In this document: piece by piece, positions 8,667 through 17,642 of the stretch | How the letters are laid out: the number at the start of each line of letters is the position of its first letter | How positions within the stretch are numbered: the stretch's first letter is position 1 | DNA from: Kordiimonadaceae bacterium UBA4441 | Lineage (GTDB): Bacteria; Pseudomonadota; Alphaproteobacteria; Sphingomonadales; Emcibacteraceae | Length of the DNA: 64,000 nucleotides | Assembly (NCBI GenBank): GCA_002390425.1 | Contig: DGPL01000050.1 | Span: 1 to 64,000, forward strand | Direction: 5' to 3' | The notes under the pieces: generated by a model | What the model was told of the DNA's origin: nothing | Seen by the model: the letters and a program-made list of their open reading frames with translations, nothing else | Databases searched by the model: none | Position numbers and translations under genes: made by a program

Positions 8667-9752
8667 TTGACGCGTGAACTTGTAATTTCATTGGATGCAA
8701 TGGGCGGTGACCACGCTCCTGAGATCGTAATCGAGGGGGCGAGTATTGCGCGTGAACGTGTTCCTAGTCTAAAGTTTTTAATATTTGGTGATGAAACTAA
8801 AATCGTCCCTTTGCTAACGCGCTTCCCAATTCTCAAAAATTGTTGTGAAGTTTTTCATACAGATAAGGTGATTTCAGCGGATGAACGACCAAGTCAAGCT
8901 TTAAGACGAGGAAGAGATTCGAGTATGGGACAGTCCATACAAGCCGTAAAAGATGATAAAGCTTGCGCGGCGGTTCTTGCCGGCAACACTGGCGCTCAAA
9001 TGGCCCTGGCGAAATTTATTCTTCGTACTATGGAAGGGATCGATAGACCAGCTCTTGCATCACTCATACCGACAAGTAGAGGGGAAAGTGTAATGCTTGA
9101 CCTCGGCGCGAATGTTGAATGTGATGAAAATAATTTGGTTCAGTTCGCAATTATGGGCGCTGCATTTGCGCGCACAGTATTAGGTGTCGTTAAGCCGACT
9201 GTAGCTATACTAAATGTGGGTGTTGAAGAATTAAAAGGCAGCGATGTCATTAAAGAAGCTGATAGAATGCTTCGCGAAGCTAATATTCCAATGGATTATA
9301 AAGGTTTCACAGAAGGCCATGGATTAGGTGGTGGTGAAGTTGATGTCGTGGTGACTGATGGTTTTACGGGTAATATTGCGCTTAAAACGGCTGAAGGTAC
9401 GGCAAAAATGATTGCTAACCTATTAAAACGTAGTCTGATGGAATCTATTCTGTCCAAAATTGGCGCTTTATTTGCCAGTTCTTCATTGCAGTCTTTAAAA
9501 AATCATCTTGATCCAAATAATCATAATGGTGCCGTATTTATGGGATTGAATGGTTTGGTTATTAAAAGCCATGGTGGCGCGTCAGCTAAGGGATTTGCTG
9601 CTGCAATTGGTGTTGCTGTTGACATGGCAGAAAATGACCTTGCGGGGAAAATTACACGTGATTTAACAAACTTTAAGAATACAATTGAAGAAACCGATGA
9701 AGATGAGGCTGACGAAACGGTTATAGAAATGAATATCAAGGAACAAACATAA
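8667..9752 (+). CDS. plsX: phosphate acyltransferase PlsX, TTG start
   Basis: Converts acyl-ACP to acyl-phosphate, the first step of PlsX/PlsY phospholipid synthesis, at the inner face of the membrane. Key segments are [18 protein letters not shown] at the N-terminus, [32 protein letters not shown] and [21 protein letters not shown]. The conserved MGGDH start requires initiation at TTG 8667, preceded 6 bases upstream by AAGGG. An acidic tail ([15 protein letters not shown]) extends beyond the usual C-terminus. Its stop overlaps the fabH start by one base. Confidence 0.95.
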   Translation: MTRELVISLDAMGGDHAPEIVIEGASIARERVPSLKFLIFGDETKIVPLLTRFPILKNCCEVFHTDKVISADERPSQALRRGRDSSMGQSIQAVKDDKACAAVLAGNTGAQMALAKFILRTMEGIDRPALASLIPTSRGESVMLDLGANVECDENNLVQFAIMGAAFARTVLGVVKPTVAILNVGVEELKGSDVIKEADRMLREANIPMDYKGFTEGHGLGGGEVDVVVTDGFTGNIALKTAEGTAKMIANLLKRSLMESILSKIGALFASSSLQSLKNHLDPNNHNGAVFMGLNGLVIKSHGGASAKGFAAAIGVAVDMAENDLAGKITRDLTNFKNTIEETDEDEADETVIEMNIKEQT

Positions 9753-10729
9753 TGACCGCCATTCGTTCGATTATATCGGGCACAGGATCATATTTACCTG
9801 AAAATATCCTAACGAACAAAGATTTAGAGAATAAAGTTGATACATCTGATGAATGGATTATCGAGAGAACAGGCATTAAGCAACGCCATATTGCCGCGGA
9901 TGATCAGGTTACCTCAGATTTAGCAGTAGCCGCTGCATCCAAAGCTTTGGAAAGCGCAAATTTAAATGCTGCAGACATAGACCTTATCGTTGTCGCAACA
10001 TCGACGGCGGATCAAACCTTTCCTTCAACCGCAACTACTGTTCAACGTAAATTAGGCATAACGAAAGGTGCCGCATTTGATGTGCAGGCAGTCTGTTCCG
10101 GTTTCGTTTATGCGTTAACAACTGCGGATAATTTCATCAAGGCTGGGCAAGCAAAACATGTGTTAGTAATCGGTGCTGAAATATTTTCAAGAATATTAGA
10201 TTGGGAAGATCGAACAACATGTGTTTTGTTTGGTGATGGAGCCGGTGCCATCGTACTTTCTGCAAAAGCAGGTGTAGGCGATAATTCTGATCAAGGAATT
10301 CTTGCATCACGCATTCACTCTGATGGTCGCTATAATGATATGCTTTATGTAGACGGTGGAGTTTCTTCGACACAAACGGTTGGACATTTAAGAATGCAAG
10401 GAAGAGAAGTTTTCCGTCACGCAGTTGTAAATTTAGCCTCAGTGGTCGGTGAAGTTTTAGAAGATACCAATATGACATCTGACGATATAAATTGGATTGT
10501 ACCTCATCAAGCCAATAAACGCATATTAGATGGCACTGCTCGCAAGTTAAAAATCTCTCCTGATAAGGTTGTTGTCACGGTCGATAAACATGCGAATACA
10601 TCGGCTGCTTCTATTCCTTTAGCGCTTGATGAAGCGGTGCGCGATGGCCGAATCACCCAAGATGACATTGTGATTCTAGAGGCAATGGGTGGGGGATTTA
10701 CGTGGGGTGCTTGTCTTTTAAGGTGGTAA
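9752..10729 (+). CDS. fabH: 3-oxoacyl-ACP synthase III (FabH)
   Basis: Starts fatty-acid chains by condensing acetyl-CoA with malonyl-ACP. The 325-residue thiolase-fold enzyme shows the active-site Cys in [14 protein letters not shown], His in [11 protein letters not shown] and Asn in [15 protein letters not shown]. It also carries the N-terminal [13 protein letters not shown] and the C-terminal [13 protein letters not shown]. It is translationally coupled to plsX through an ATAATG-type overlap and ends in a rho-independent terminator that overlaps its stop codon. Confidence 0.97.
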   Translation: MTAIRSIISGTGSYLPENILTNKDLENKVDTSDEWIIERTGIKQRHIAADDQVTSDLAVAAASKALESANLNAADIDLIVVATSTADQTFPSTATTVQRKLGITKGAAFDVQAVCSGFVYALTTADNFIKAGQAKHVLVIGAEIFSRILDWEDRTTCVLFGDGAGAIVLSAKAGVGDNSDQGILASRIHSDGRYNDMLYVDGGVSSTQTVGHLRMQGREVFRHAVVNLASVVGEVLEDTNMTSDDINWIVPHQANKRILDGTARKLKISPDKVVVTVDKHANTSAASIPLALDEAVRDGRITQDDIVILEAMGGGFTWGACLLRW

Positions 10730-10754
10730 AAGTTTATTTTACCCCCCTTTTTTT
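10722..10754 (+). terminator. rho-independent terminator after plsX-fabH
   Basis: GGTGGTAAAA pairs with TTTTACCCCC (one mismatch) across a short GTTTA-type loop, followed by seven T residues. The hairpin overlaps the fabH stop codon, so the last codons of fabH form its left arm. It separates the fatty-acid operon from ihfA. Confidence 0.75.
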
Positions 10755-10870
10755 ACCTTTTTTGCTATTTTGTTACGTAAACTAGTCCTTTAGAAAGTTT
10801 GTGCATCCCTTTGATATTGACCGCATAATTCTGCTGCAGTAGGCTAAAGAAAACAAAAGAGGTAGGAAAC

Positions 10871-11164
10871 ATGAGTGGAAAAACAGTAACAAGGGCGGAT
10901 CTGATTGAAGCAGTGTATCAGGAAGTGGGGCTATCCAGAAATGAATCATCAGATTTGGTTGAAACAGTTCTTGATGAAATTGCCTCTACTTTGACCAATG
11001 GGGACAATGTTAAAATTTCTTCATTTGGTAGCTTTATTGTTCGCGATAAAGGTGGCCGTATTGGACGTAACCCAAAAACAGGGGAAGAAGTTCCAATTGA
11101 ACCAAGAAGAGTACTCGTCTTTAGACCTTCACAAGTCTTAAAAGATAGAGTGAGTAATTCATAG
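10871..11164 (+). CDS. ihfA: integration host factor subunit alpha
   Basis: DNA-bending nucleoid protein that works as a heterodimer with IhfB in replication, recombination and transcription. The 97-residue HU/IHF fold has [15 protein letters not shown] at the N-terminus, [23 protein letters not shown] containing the beta-arm and the intercalating proline, and [15 protein letters not shown] at the end. AGGTAGG precedes the ATG. The IhfA rather than HU or IhfB identity follows from the plsX-fabH-ihfA-merR gene order and the [17 protein letters not shown] segment. Confidence 0.94.
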   Translation: MSGKTVTRADLIEAVYQEVGLSRNESSDLVETVLDEIASTLTNGDNVKISSFGSFIVRDKGGRIGRNPKTGEEVPIEPRRVLVFRPSQVLKDRVSNS

Positions 11165-11228
11165 AAATTGGAAATTGTTTCTGCTTCTATAGTAGCAACA
11201 CATGCAGCGCAGAGAGATATTGAGCTAA

Positions 11229-11648
11229 ATGTCAGCCTCAAAACATGCCAAATCACCAAATGCTTTTCGAACTATCAGTGAAGTCGCTGATGGTATCGGT
11301 ATTCCACAACATGTATTAAGGTTTTGGGAAAGCAAGTTTAGCCAAATTAAACCTATGAAGCGTGGTGGTGGTCGTCGTTATTACCGCCCTGAAGATGTTG
11401 AAATAATTGAGGCAATAAGACGGTTACTTCATGATGATGGTTATACCATTAAGGGCGCGCAAAAATTATTAAGAGAACATGGTGTCAAAGCCGTTGTTCA
11501 TCAGACATATACTAATGCCTCCGCAGAAGATGACAATGCTGCGCCAGACGTTATTGCAGTTGCAAATAGTGACGATGTTTCATTGACGTCTATAAGAGAT
11601 AATCTTCAAGTTACGAGAGACAATTTAAAGAAGTCTTTGAAAACTTAA
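11229..11648 (+). CDS. MerR family transcriptional regulator
   Basis: A 139-residue regulator with an N-terminal winged helix-turn-helix (about residues 12-82: [20 protein letters not shown], then [18 protein letters not shown]). It lacks the metal-binding cysteines of MerR/CueR proteins and has only a short, weakly conserved C-terminal region with Asp/Asn-rich linkers. This small class is found directly after ihfA in most alphaproteobacteria. Its ligand and targets cannot be read from the sequence. Confidence 0.85.
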   Translation: MSASKHAKSPNAFRTISEVADGIGIPQHVLRFWESKFSQIKPMKRGGGRRYYRPEDVEIIEAIRRLLHDDGYTIKGAQKLLREHGVKAVVHQTYTNASAEDDNAAPDVIAVANSDDVSLTSIRDNLQVTRDNLKKSLKT

Positions 11649-11654
11649 CCATCA

Positions 11655-12950
11655 TTAGTGCTTAACAATATCATTCCATCCCATATGTGTAATATGTAAT
11701 GGAGCATCTTCATATCGACCAATTATATTACCCGATATATAATCGAGTTCAGTTTCTTTGATCGGTTCCAATTCTTCGAATTTATCAACGCCATCAAGTG
11801 ACAATTTTATATTCTCTTTTGCGCATTTCTTAGCGAGTTTGTTTAGCTCAGAGGAATAACCTTTTGTAGATTTTATTTTTTCTGGAATAAAAAGACAAAT
11901 ACCGGATACACCACACCCTTTATAATAGCCGATATCACTCGGAATTTTTTCACTGACTATTGTTACGTTCCTACAAAATTTTTGTAGGCTTGTTGTAATT
12001 AAATTCATACGAGCTTCTGGAAAACCTTCTGGAAAACCAATAAGAGAAAAAGTAATATATTTTCTTAAGGGTATGGGGATAGACTGGCAATGAAATAAGA
12101 AATTATGGAGCCGTGTAAGATTAAAAAGGGTTTTATAATGTAAGGGGATAGCGAACATAGCCCTAAAGTTATTTTTAAAGAAATCCTGCATCATTTCTAT
12201 AATTTCATCGAGCATATATTTATCAAGCTCTATCATTGATGCCAGGCAAAAGGGGTTTGGTAAGGAACGGTATCCAATAGGTGACGTGTCAATATTACTT
12301 CCTTTTTTCTTTTTATTACTTCTTAGACTAATCATAAAAGTAGAAACGATATTGTTCTTTTTATCCCAAATTGGCTTGTATATTAACTCATATGGTCTTT
12401 CTTTTTTTTCATCTATTGGTGATGGAAAAGACTCAAGTTTAGGCTTTGGCGCTTGCTCTATGATATCAGGAGTGGAATTTTTAATACTGGAATAAGCAAC
12501 ATCTTGAAATAGCAATTTACCGTGACGCCGTCCTGTTGCTGTTCTGATAATAACGTTGCAATCGTAGCATTGTCCTAAATATTCAGTTGATAGTTTTTTT
12601 AGTATATCTCCGCATAATTGCTGTGCGTCACTTTGAGGGGTATTTGAAAAAACAACTAAATGTTCTGTTTCAGATCTTGAGAATATTACATCTTCGTCAT
12701 TGGTATTTTGCTTGAGGCGTATCGACAGTTTTTTTAAAATTTCGTCGCGTTTCCCGTACCAGGAAAACCCGAGTTGCTCTTTCAAATACTGAAGGCTTAT
12801 CAAATGAACTTTTCCAGTTGCAAATAAATCGCTAACAGAAATAATTTTTTCAAAATTCTGGATATCACCATAACGATTAGCACTTCTTCCGATAAAGGAA
12901 GAAAATACCGCAATAGTAGATTTGGTAACATTGTCTAACCGTTTAAACAT
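11655..12950 (-). CDS. uncharacterised protein with degenerate GGDEF-like and EAL-like regions
   Basis: I cannot assign a function. The 431-residue cytosolic protein has no signal peptide. Residues about 60-165 (DEDVIFSRSETEHLVVFSNT, QQLCGDILKKL) resemble the strand-helix pattern of a GGDEF fold without its motif. A linker of about 30 residues is rich in Pro and charged residues. Residues about 235-425 follow the order of an EAL domain, with LDKYMLDEIIEMM at its start and the closing LSLDGVDKFEELEP and DYISGNIIGRY, which parallel AEGVE and QGYLFGRP. Catalytic E-x-L and DDFG residues are missing. It converges with merR, 6 bases apart. Confidence 0.6.
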   Translation of the reverse strand: MFKRLDNVTKSTIAVFSSFIGRSANRYGDIQNFEKIISVSDLFATGKVHLISLQYLKEQLGFSWYGKRDEILKKLSIRLKQNTNDEDVIFSRSETEHLVVFSNTPQSDAQQLCGDILKKLSTEYLGQCYDCNVIIRTATGRRHGKLLFQDVAYSSIKNSTPDIIEQAPKPKLESFPSPIDEKKERPYELIYKPIWDKKNNIVSTFMISLRSNKKKKGSNIDTSPIGYRSLPNPFCLASMIELDKYMLDEIIEMMQDFFKNNFRAMFAIPLHYKTLFNLTRLHNFLFHCQSIPIPLRKYITFSLIGFPEGFPEARMNLITTSLQKFCRNVTIVSEKIPSDIGYYKGCGVSGICLFIPEKIKSTKGYSSELNKLAKKCAKENIKLSLDGVDKFEELEPIKETELDYISGNIIGRYEDAPLHITHMGWNDIVKH

Positions 12951-13061
12951 TCTGTTTAATATCCATAATCAAAGAAATTCTAATTATTTAGGATAAAACA
13001 GCTATTTTAAATTTGATTTAAGAATTAATTAAAATTGTAATAAATGAAATTCGAATAAAAA

Positions 13062-13556
13062 TTAATGTTGGCCACCATTGGATGCAATAAGTCGATTGAT
13101 AACATCATCTGAATAATCGAGTAGTTTTCCAAATCCGGTTGCAATTTCTCGTCTGCCGGATTCGTCATATTGATTATTTGCAATAAGCTCAGCTTTGCGT
13201 TTTTTCAATGCGTTATATTTTTCCAGGGTGTCGCCCTTATAAATTAAAAATAATGTAAGGCCATTGGTTCTTGAAGGTGAAAAGAGATCGGTCACTAAAA
13301 AGTCATTTTCACGATATGCTTTTACCCCGTTACGTTCAGCAATATGATTGACAACGGGTTCCCATTTGGTGGCTTCTTCTTCTGAAAACATTTCGCTAAG
13401 TCCGATTTGCTTAACATCCATACTTACCACCTCGGCAAAGGCAGCCACGACGCCCATGTGAAAATGAATGTTCTCTACTGTAAACTCTTCGAGATTTTGT
13501 GCTTGTGCGCTTGAGATTGCACCAGCAAAGAAGATAGCAATTAGTTTTTTTAGCAT
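13062..13556 (-). CDS. secreted protein of unknown function
   Basis: A 164-residue protein with a clear Sec signal peptide (MLKKLIAIFFAGAISSAQAQ, probable cleavage after AQA), so it is likely periplasmic. The mature part is helical and charged, contains no cysteine and no motif that I recognise, and ends in ASNGGQH. It stands alone between the EAL-like gene and tRNA-Pro, with about 110 bases on either side. Confidence 0.75.
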   Translation of the reverse strand: MLKKLIAIFFAGAISSAQAQNLEEFTVENIHFHMGVVAAFAEVVSMDVKQIGLSEMFSEEEATKWEPVVNHIAERNGVKAYRENDFLVTDLFSPSRTNGLTLFLIYKGDTLEKYNALKKRKAELIANNQYDESGRREIATGFGKLLDYSDDVINRLIASNGGQH

Positions 13557-13623
13557 TTTGAAATCCTATATTTTTAATATGTGAGTACTTTATAAATAAA
13601 ATAGCAAAAGATCAATTGGCCTG

Positions 13624-13652
13624 TTGCAGGAGCGATGCTCTATGGTTATATT
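13624..13652 (+). promoter_or_regulatory. sigma70-type promoter of tRNA-Pro
   Basis: TTGCAG at 13624-13629 and TATATT at 13647-13652 are separated by 17 bases. Transcription would start near 13659, about ten bases before the mature tRNA 5' end. Confidence 0.55.
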
Positions 13653-13668
13653 GCGTTCGAATTGATGT

Positions 13669-13745
13669 CGGAATGTAGCGCAGCATGGTAGCGCGCTTCA
13701 CTGGGGGTGAAGAGGTCGCAGGTTCAAATCCTGTCATTCCGACCA
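13669..13745 (+). tRNA. tRNA-Pro (anticodon GGG)
   Basis: A complete 77-base cloverleaf: acceptor arms CGGAATG and CATTCCG, anticodon arms CTTCA/TGAAG around the loop CTGGGGG (anticodon GGG at 13703-13705) and a T arm GCAGG-TTCAAAT-CCTGT. The discriminator A is followed by an encoded CCA. It reads CCC/CCU codons. Confidence 0.97.
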
Positions 13746-13749
13746 TTCA

Positions 13750-14100
13750 CTAAATACCCAATTCACCTTTTAATTTCTTCGTCAATTTTGCGGCAATGAT
13801 ATCATATGAGTCTTTGATATAATCTTTGATATCTTGGTTGTTCATTGCTTTTTCAGATGTAATTTGTATCCAGTTTCCTTGAGTTAGATAAGGGGCTCTT
13901 TGAATGCCATCCAATTCCGTCAAAATCCGAAAATTAAGTTCACTACATTTAAAACTCATAGTGTGCGCGTTATCATCTTGTCCTGAATGTATTGCGAATA
14001 CTTTACCGCCAATTTTCCATACGCTAGCATCCCCCCATTGTACGACATTGGAGGTTGATTTTAATGATTTACAATAATCGTTGAATTCGTCTCTGGTCAT
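13750..14100 (-). CDS. MmcQ/YjbR family protein
   Basis: A 116-residue protein of the YjbR (CyaY-like fold) family. Visible marks are MTRDEFNDYCKSL at the N-terminus, the core WGDASVWKIGGKVFAI, then MSFKCSELNFRILTE, and YLTQGNWIQITS near the C-terminal third. Members are often described as DNA-binding by similarity, but their function is not established. Its stop lies 4 bases after the tRNA-Pro gene on the opposite strand. Confidence 0.85.
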   Translation of the reverse strand: MTRDEFNDYCKSLKSTSNVVQWGDASVWKIGGKVFAIHSGQDDNAHTMSFKCSELNFRILTELDGIQRAPYLTQGNWIQITSEKAMNNQDIKDYIKDSYDIIAAKLTKKLKGELGI

Positions 14101-14170
14101 TTTATTACCCCTAGTTGACCCAATTATAAACTATGATACAATTTTTAAAAAGTGAATATGAGGGAATAAA

Positions 14171-15394
14171 ATGAGACAAGATCAAAATAGGCGTGATTTC
14201 ATAAAATTGGCAAGCACAGCTTATGCAGGTGTTGTCTTAACGGGAACTGCGGCCACAATTACGAAAGCGCAAGAAAGTGATATAGCTGGACCTCTACCGC
14301 AAACAGTTGAAGATCAGTTTGATACTTGGGTGGAATTAAATATTGATAATCTAAATCATAATATATCCGAAGTACGTAAAAAAATTGATGGGCGTCCGAT
14401 TATGGCTGTTATTAAATGTAATGCTTATGGTCATGGTCTCATTGAAATTGCCAAGTCAATGGAGTTAAAGGGAATTAGCCATTTTGCTGTTGTAAAAATG
14501 GATGAAGCGGAACACTTAAGGCACAATGGTATAGAAGGTATGGTTTTAAACCTTGGCCCATTTTCTGCACGTGATGCCAGAACGGCCATTACACATAATA
14601 TTAGCCAATCCGTCTTTTCGGATGCGGTTGACATATTAAATGAAGAAGCTGTGAAATTAAATCGTATTGCGAAAGTTCATATTAAAATTGATACAGGGCT
14701 CGGGCGAGTAGGGGTGCCTTATAAAATTGCTGATGCCTTTGTCGAGAAAGTCGCCGCGCTTTCACATATTGAAATTGAAGGTGTTTTGACGGCCATGACC
14801 GAAGATGCCGATTTTAATCCCATCCAAATTAAAAGATTAAATTCTATCTATGATACTGCAAAAGCCAAGGGGATTGATTTAGGAGTGCGTCACGCTGCAT
14901 CAAGCGCCGAAGTGGATCATGATCCCGGCTCACATTTAGATATGGTGAGACCAGGGAGCGCCCTTGTTGGTTTAGAGCCAATGCCAAATATGGATATTAG
15001 GCCTGTTCTAGGTGTTAAGACGAGAATTATTTATGTGAAAGACATGGAACCGGGCGATTCAATTGGGTATCACCAAGCTTATAAAATTGAAAAACCAATG
15101 CGGGTCGCCACATTGCCGCTTGGGTATTCAGATGGCTTTGCCCTAAGCAGCGTAAATAATGCTAATGTCCTTATTAAGGGTAAGAAATACCCTATGATTG
15201 CTCTTATCACGGCCAATCATATTTCAATTGATGTTACAGGTTCGGATGATATCGAAATAGGAGATATTGTTACTATCATTGGGAAAGATGGTGATGAAGA
15301 GATCACCAATACAGAATATTCCAATCAAACTGGGGGGCATGCCTACCACACGGCCAATTGCTTGAAACCCTATCTTACGCGATTAAAGGTTTAA
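14171..15394 (+). CDS. alr: alanine racemase with a twin-arginine signal peptide
   Basis: PLP-dependent racemase interconverting L- and D-alanine, or a broader amino-acid racemase. Residues 1-34 form a Tat signal: NRRDFIKLAS followed by a hydrophobic stretch ending ATITKAQ. The catalytic core then begins (WVELNIDNLNHNISEVRK), with the PLP lysine K82 in AVIKCNAYGHG, IDTGLGRVGVP, RPGSALVGLEP and the Tyr-containing SIGYHQAYKIEKPMRVATLP followed by LGYSDGF. Cytosolic Alr lacks such a leader, so this copy is probably folded with PLP inside and exported. Its stop overlaps radC by 4 bases on the opposite strand. Confidence 0.87.
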   Translation: MRQDQNRRDFIKLASTAYAGVVLTGTAATITKAQESDIAGPLPQTVEDQFDTWVELNIDNLNHNISEVRKKIDGRPIMAVIKCNAYGHGLIEIAKSMELKGISHFAVVKMDEAEHLRHNGIEGMVLNLGPFSARDARTAITHNISQSVFSDAVDILNEEAVKLNRIAKVHIKIDTGLGRVGVPYKIADAFVEKVAALSHIEIEGVLTAMTEDADFNPIQIKRLNSIYDTAKAKGIDLGVRHAASSAEVDHDPGSHLDMVRPGSALVGLEPMPNMDIRPVLGVKTRIIYVKDMEPGDSIGYHQAYKIEKPMRVATLPLGYSDGFALSSVNNANVLIKGKKYPMIALITANHISIDVTGSDDIEIGDIVTIIGKDGDEEITNTEYSNQTGGHAYHTANCLKPYLTRLKV

Positions 15395-16068
15395 ATTAAA
15401 TCCATGGTTTTAAAACTGCTGTGGCCGCCTTTGGAAATTATGAGACGGTCATGAAGCATCACACCTAATTGCTTTTCGGCTTCTGCTATTTTCTTAGTCA
15501 TATCAATGTCTTCGCGGCTTGGTGTTGGGTCACCGCTAGGGTGGTTATGTACCAGTATAATCGCGCTTGACCCTAATTCTAATGCACGTTTGATAATCTC
15601 ACGTGGATATACGGGCGTGTGGTCAATTGTTCCCTCTTGCATTTTTTCATCGGCAATTAATCTATTCTGTCGATCAAGAAAAAGCACACGGAATTGCTCG
15701 TTCTTTTTATAGGCTATTTGTGACGTACAATAATTTATAAGTGCTTGCCAATTGCTAAGCACTGGTTTTTCCATAACTTTGCCTTGCGATAGCATTTGTG
15801 CACTCGCTTCCGCGAGTTTTAATGCCGTTACGACATTTTCGCCTACACCATTAAATTCCACTAGTCTTTCCGGTGAGGCACTAATGACTTCGGCGTAAGA
15901 ACCAAATTCCGAAATAAGTGATTTTGCAAGTGGTTTTACATCACGTCTTGGAATGGCCATCATTAATAAAAGTTCGAGAAGTTCATAATCGGCGAGTGCT
16001 TTTACACCGTCTTTTCTAAAGCGTGTTTTTAAACGCTCTCTATGACCTTTCTTATGCTCATCAGACAT
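15391..16068 (-). CDS. radC: RadC/JAB-domain protein
   Basis: A 225-residue protein of the RadC family with an N-terminal helix-hairpin-helix region (SLISEFGSYAEVI followed by FNGVGENVVTALKLAEA) and a C-terminal JAMM metalloprotease-like domain. The zinc motif is HNHPSGDPTPSREDID. The historical link to DNA repair is not supported for E. coli RadC, so the role is open. It is the last gene of the operon sfsA-map-radC, with an 8-base overlap with map. Confidence 0.93.
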   Translation of the reverse strand: MSDEHKKGHRERLKTRFRKDGVKALADYELLELLLMMAIPRRDVKPLAKSLISEFGSYAEVISASPERLVEFNGVGENVVTALKLAEASAQMLSQGKVMEKPVLSNWQALINYCTSQIAYKKNEQFRVLFLDRQNRLIADEKMQEGTIDHTPVYPREIIKRALELGSSAIILVHNHPSGDPTPSREDIDMTKKIAEAEKQLGVMLHDRLIISKGGHSSFKTMDLI

Positions 16069-16882
16069 AAGGGGGCTTAGTATGACCCTCTGGTGATAGA
16101 GTGAAAATCTCTACTCCATCAGCGGTCACCCCCATACTATGTTCAAACTGCGCCGAAAGCGATTTATCGCGCGTTACGGCAGTCCAGTCATCAGATAGAA
16201 CTTTTACTTCTTTAGTGCCAAGATTAATCATTGGCTCAATTGTAAAGAACATGCCTTCTTTGATGACGGCGCCTTCACCTTTTCGGCCATAATGCAGAAC
16301 ATTTGGACTATCGTGAAAAATGCGCCCAAGGCCGTGGCCACAAAATACTTCCACTACACTGCATCTTTGACTATATGCATATTCTTGAATGGCATAGCCG
16401 ATATCACCCATTGTATTACCGGGCTTAACTTGATCGATACCGCGCATGAGGCATTCATAAGTAATGTCAACCAGTCGCTTTGCTTTAACATTTGGTGGGC
16501 CAACATAAAACATGCGGCTCGTATCGCCGTACCAGCCATCAACAATAACGGTGACATCGATATTAATAATATCGCCTTTTTTAAGTTTTTTAGGTCCGGG
16601 TATGCCATGACAAACAACATGATTGATCGATGTACAGATGGATTTTGGAAAGCCATTATAATTAAGAGGGGCACTAATGGCATCATGATCAGCGACAAAA
16701 TCAGCGCAAATTTTATCCAGCTCGTCAGTACTGACGCCCGGCACGACAAGAGGTGTTATCATATCAAGAGTGCGCGCCGCCAAATTTCCAGCTTTTCGCA
16801 TGCCTTCAAAATCTTGAGGATCATGAATTTTAATTGCGCTCGTTGCTTCGACCGGTGCATCAGATGCTTTTATATATCTCAT
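16061..16882 (-). CDS. map: type I methionine aminopeptidase
   Basis: Removes the initiator methionine from new proteins. The 273-residue pita-bread enzyme shows the metal ligands in INIDVTVIVDGWYGDTSRMF (two Asp), CGHGLGRIFHDSPNVLHYG (His), MFFTIEPMIN (Glu) and SAQFEHSMGVT (Glu). The region NYNGFPKSICTSINHVVCHG is also characteristic. The N-terminus is extended by about 15 residues before the usual IHDPQDFEGMRKAG start. Start and stop codons overlap those of sfsA and radC, so translation is coupled. Confidence 0.96.
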   Translation of the reverse strand: MRYIKASDAPVEATSAIKIHDPQDFEGMRKAGNLAARTLDMITPLVVPGVSTDELDKICADFVADHDAISAPLNYNGFPKSICTSINHVVCHGIPGPKKLKKGDIINIDVTVIVDGWYGDTSRMFYVGPPNVKAKRLVDITYECLMRGIDQVKPGNTMGDIGYAIQEYAYSQRCSVVEVFCGHGLGRIFHDSPNVLHYGRKGEGAVIKEGMFFTIEPMINLGTKEVKVLSDDWTAVTRDKSLSAQFEHSMGVTADGVEIFTLSPEGHTKPPYV

Positions 16883-17589
16883 TATTCTTCCAAAATGGGG
16901 ATACTATGATCCACCTTTATACCTGATGGTGTAACTGTACAAATATAACAATATGCTTCAACACCGTTTTCTTTTGCCATCTTTAACGCATCTGCATAAG
17001 CGGGGTCAATGTCTGATGCGACTTTGAATTTATTTATATCGGACCTTTGTGCCAAATATAACATGACACTGCGGCTGCCTTGATCAACCATGTCTTTCAA
17101 TTCATTTAAATGCTTTGTACCACGAGCTGTAACAGAATCAGGAAACTCAGCAAGTGCCGTTTCACGGCTTAATGTGACACTTTTGACTTCCACATAACAA
17201 TCCGCATTTTCAGGATGATTACTTAAAAATAAATCAATACGGCTTTTTTGTCCGTATTTCATTTCTCTTCGCAAATCATCATACCCTTGTAATTCTGATA
17301 TCGTGCCGTCAAGGATTGCTTCTTCAACCAATTTATTTGGCCAAGATGTGTTGATACTGACCATAGCACCGTCAGCTTTTACAATTTCCCATTTATAATC
17401 TAACTTTGCTTTAGGGTTTGTCGCTGGTGACAACCAAACTTCATTGCCTTCATCTTTTAATGAAAGCATTGATCCACTATTGGCACAATGAGCGGTGACA
17501 ATTTCGCCATTATCCAATTTTACATCGGCCAGGAATCTCTTATATCGTTTAATTAAAGTTCCATGGAAAAGTTCGTGTTCATATTTCAT
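16882..17589 (-). CDS. sfsA: SfsA family protein (sugar fermentation stimulation protein homologue)
   Basis: A 235-residue SfsA protein with an N-terminal OB-like region (LIKRYKRFLADVKLDNGE followed by VTAHCANSGSML) and a nuclease-like C-terminal domain (SRIDLFLSN, CYVEVKSVTLS, FPDSVTARGTKHLNEL). The family binds DNA in E. coli and has restriction-endonuclease-like residues, but its function remains unclear. It is the first gene of the sfsA-map-radC operon. Confidence 0.93.
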   Translation of the reverse strand: MKYEHELFHGTLIKRYKRFLADVKLDNGEIVTAHCANSGSMLSLKDEGNEVWLSPATNPKAKLDYKWEIVKADGAMVSINTSWPNKLVEEAILDGTISELQGYDDLRREMKYGQKSRIDLFLSNHPENADCYVEVKSVTLSRETALAEFPDSVTARGTKHLNELKDMVDQGSRSVMLYLAQRSDINKFKVASDIDPAYADALKMAKENGVEAYCYICTVTPSGIKVDHSIPILEE

Positions 17590-17642
17590 ATCTTAGGATA
17601 TAGTATTATTTTAATGTTTATTCAATTGAGTTGATAAAAAGA

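Noticed and set aside
16292..16909. A 205-codon open frame on the plus strand opposite map
   Set aside because: It lies wholly antisense to a clearly identified methionine aminopeptidase, has a composition rich in Ile/Asn/His/Cys typical of a shadow frame, and shows no family motif or ribosome site.
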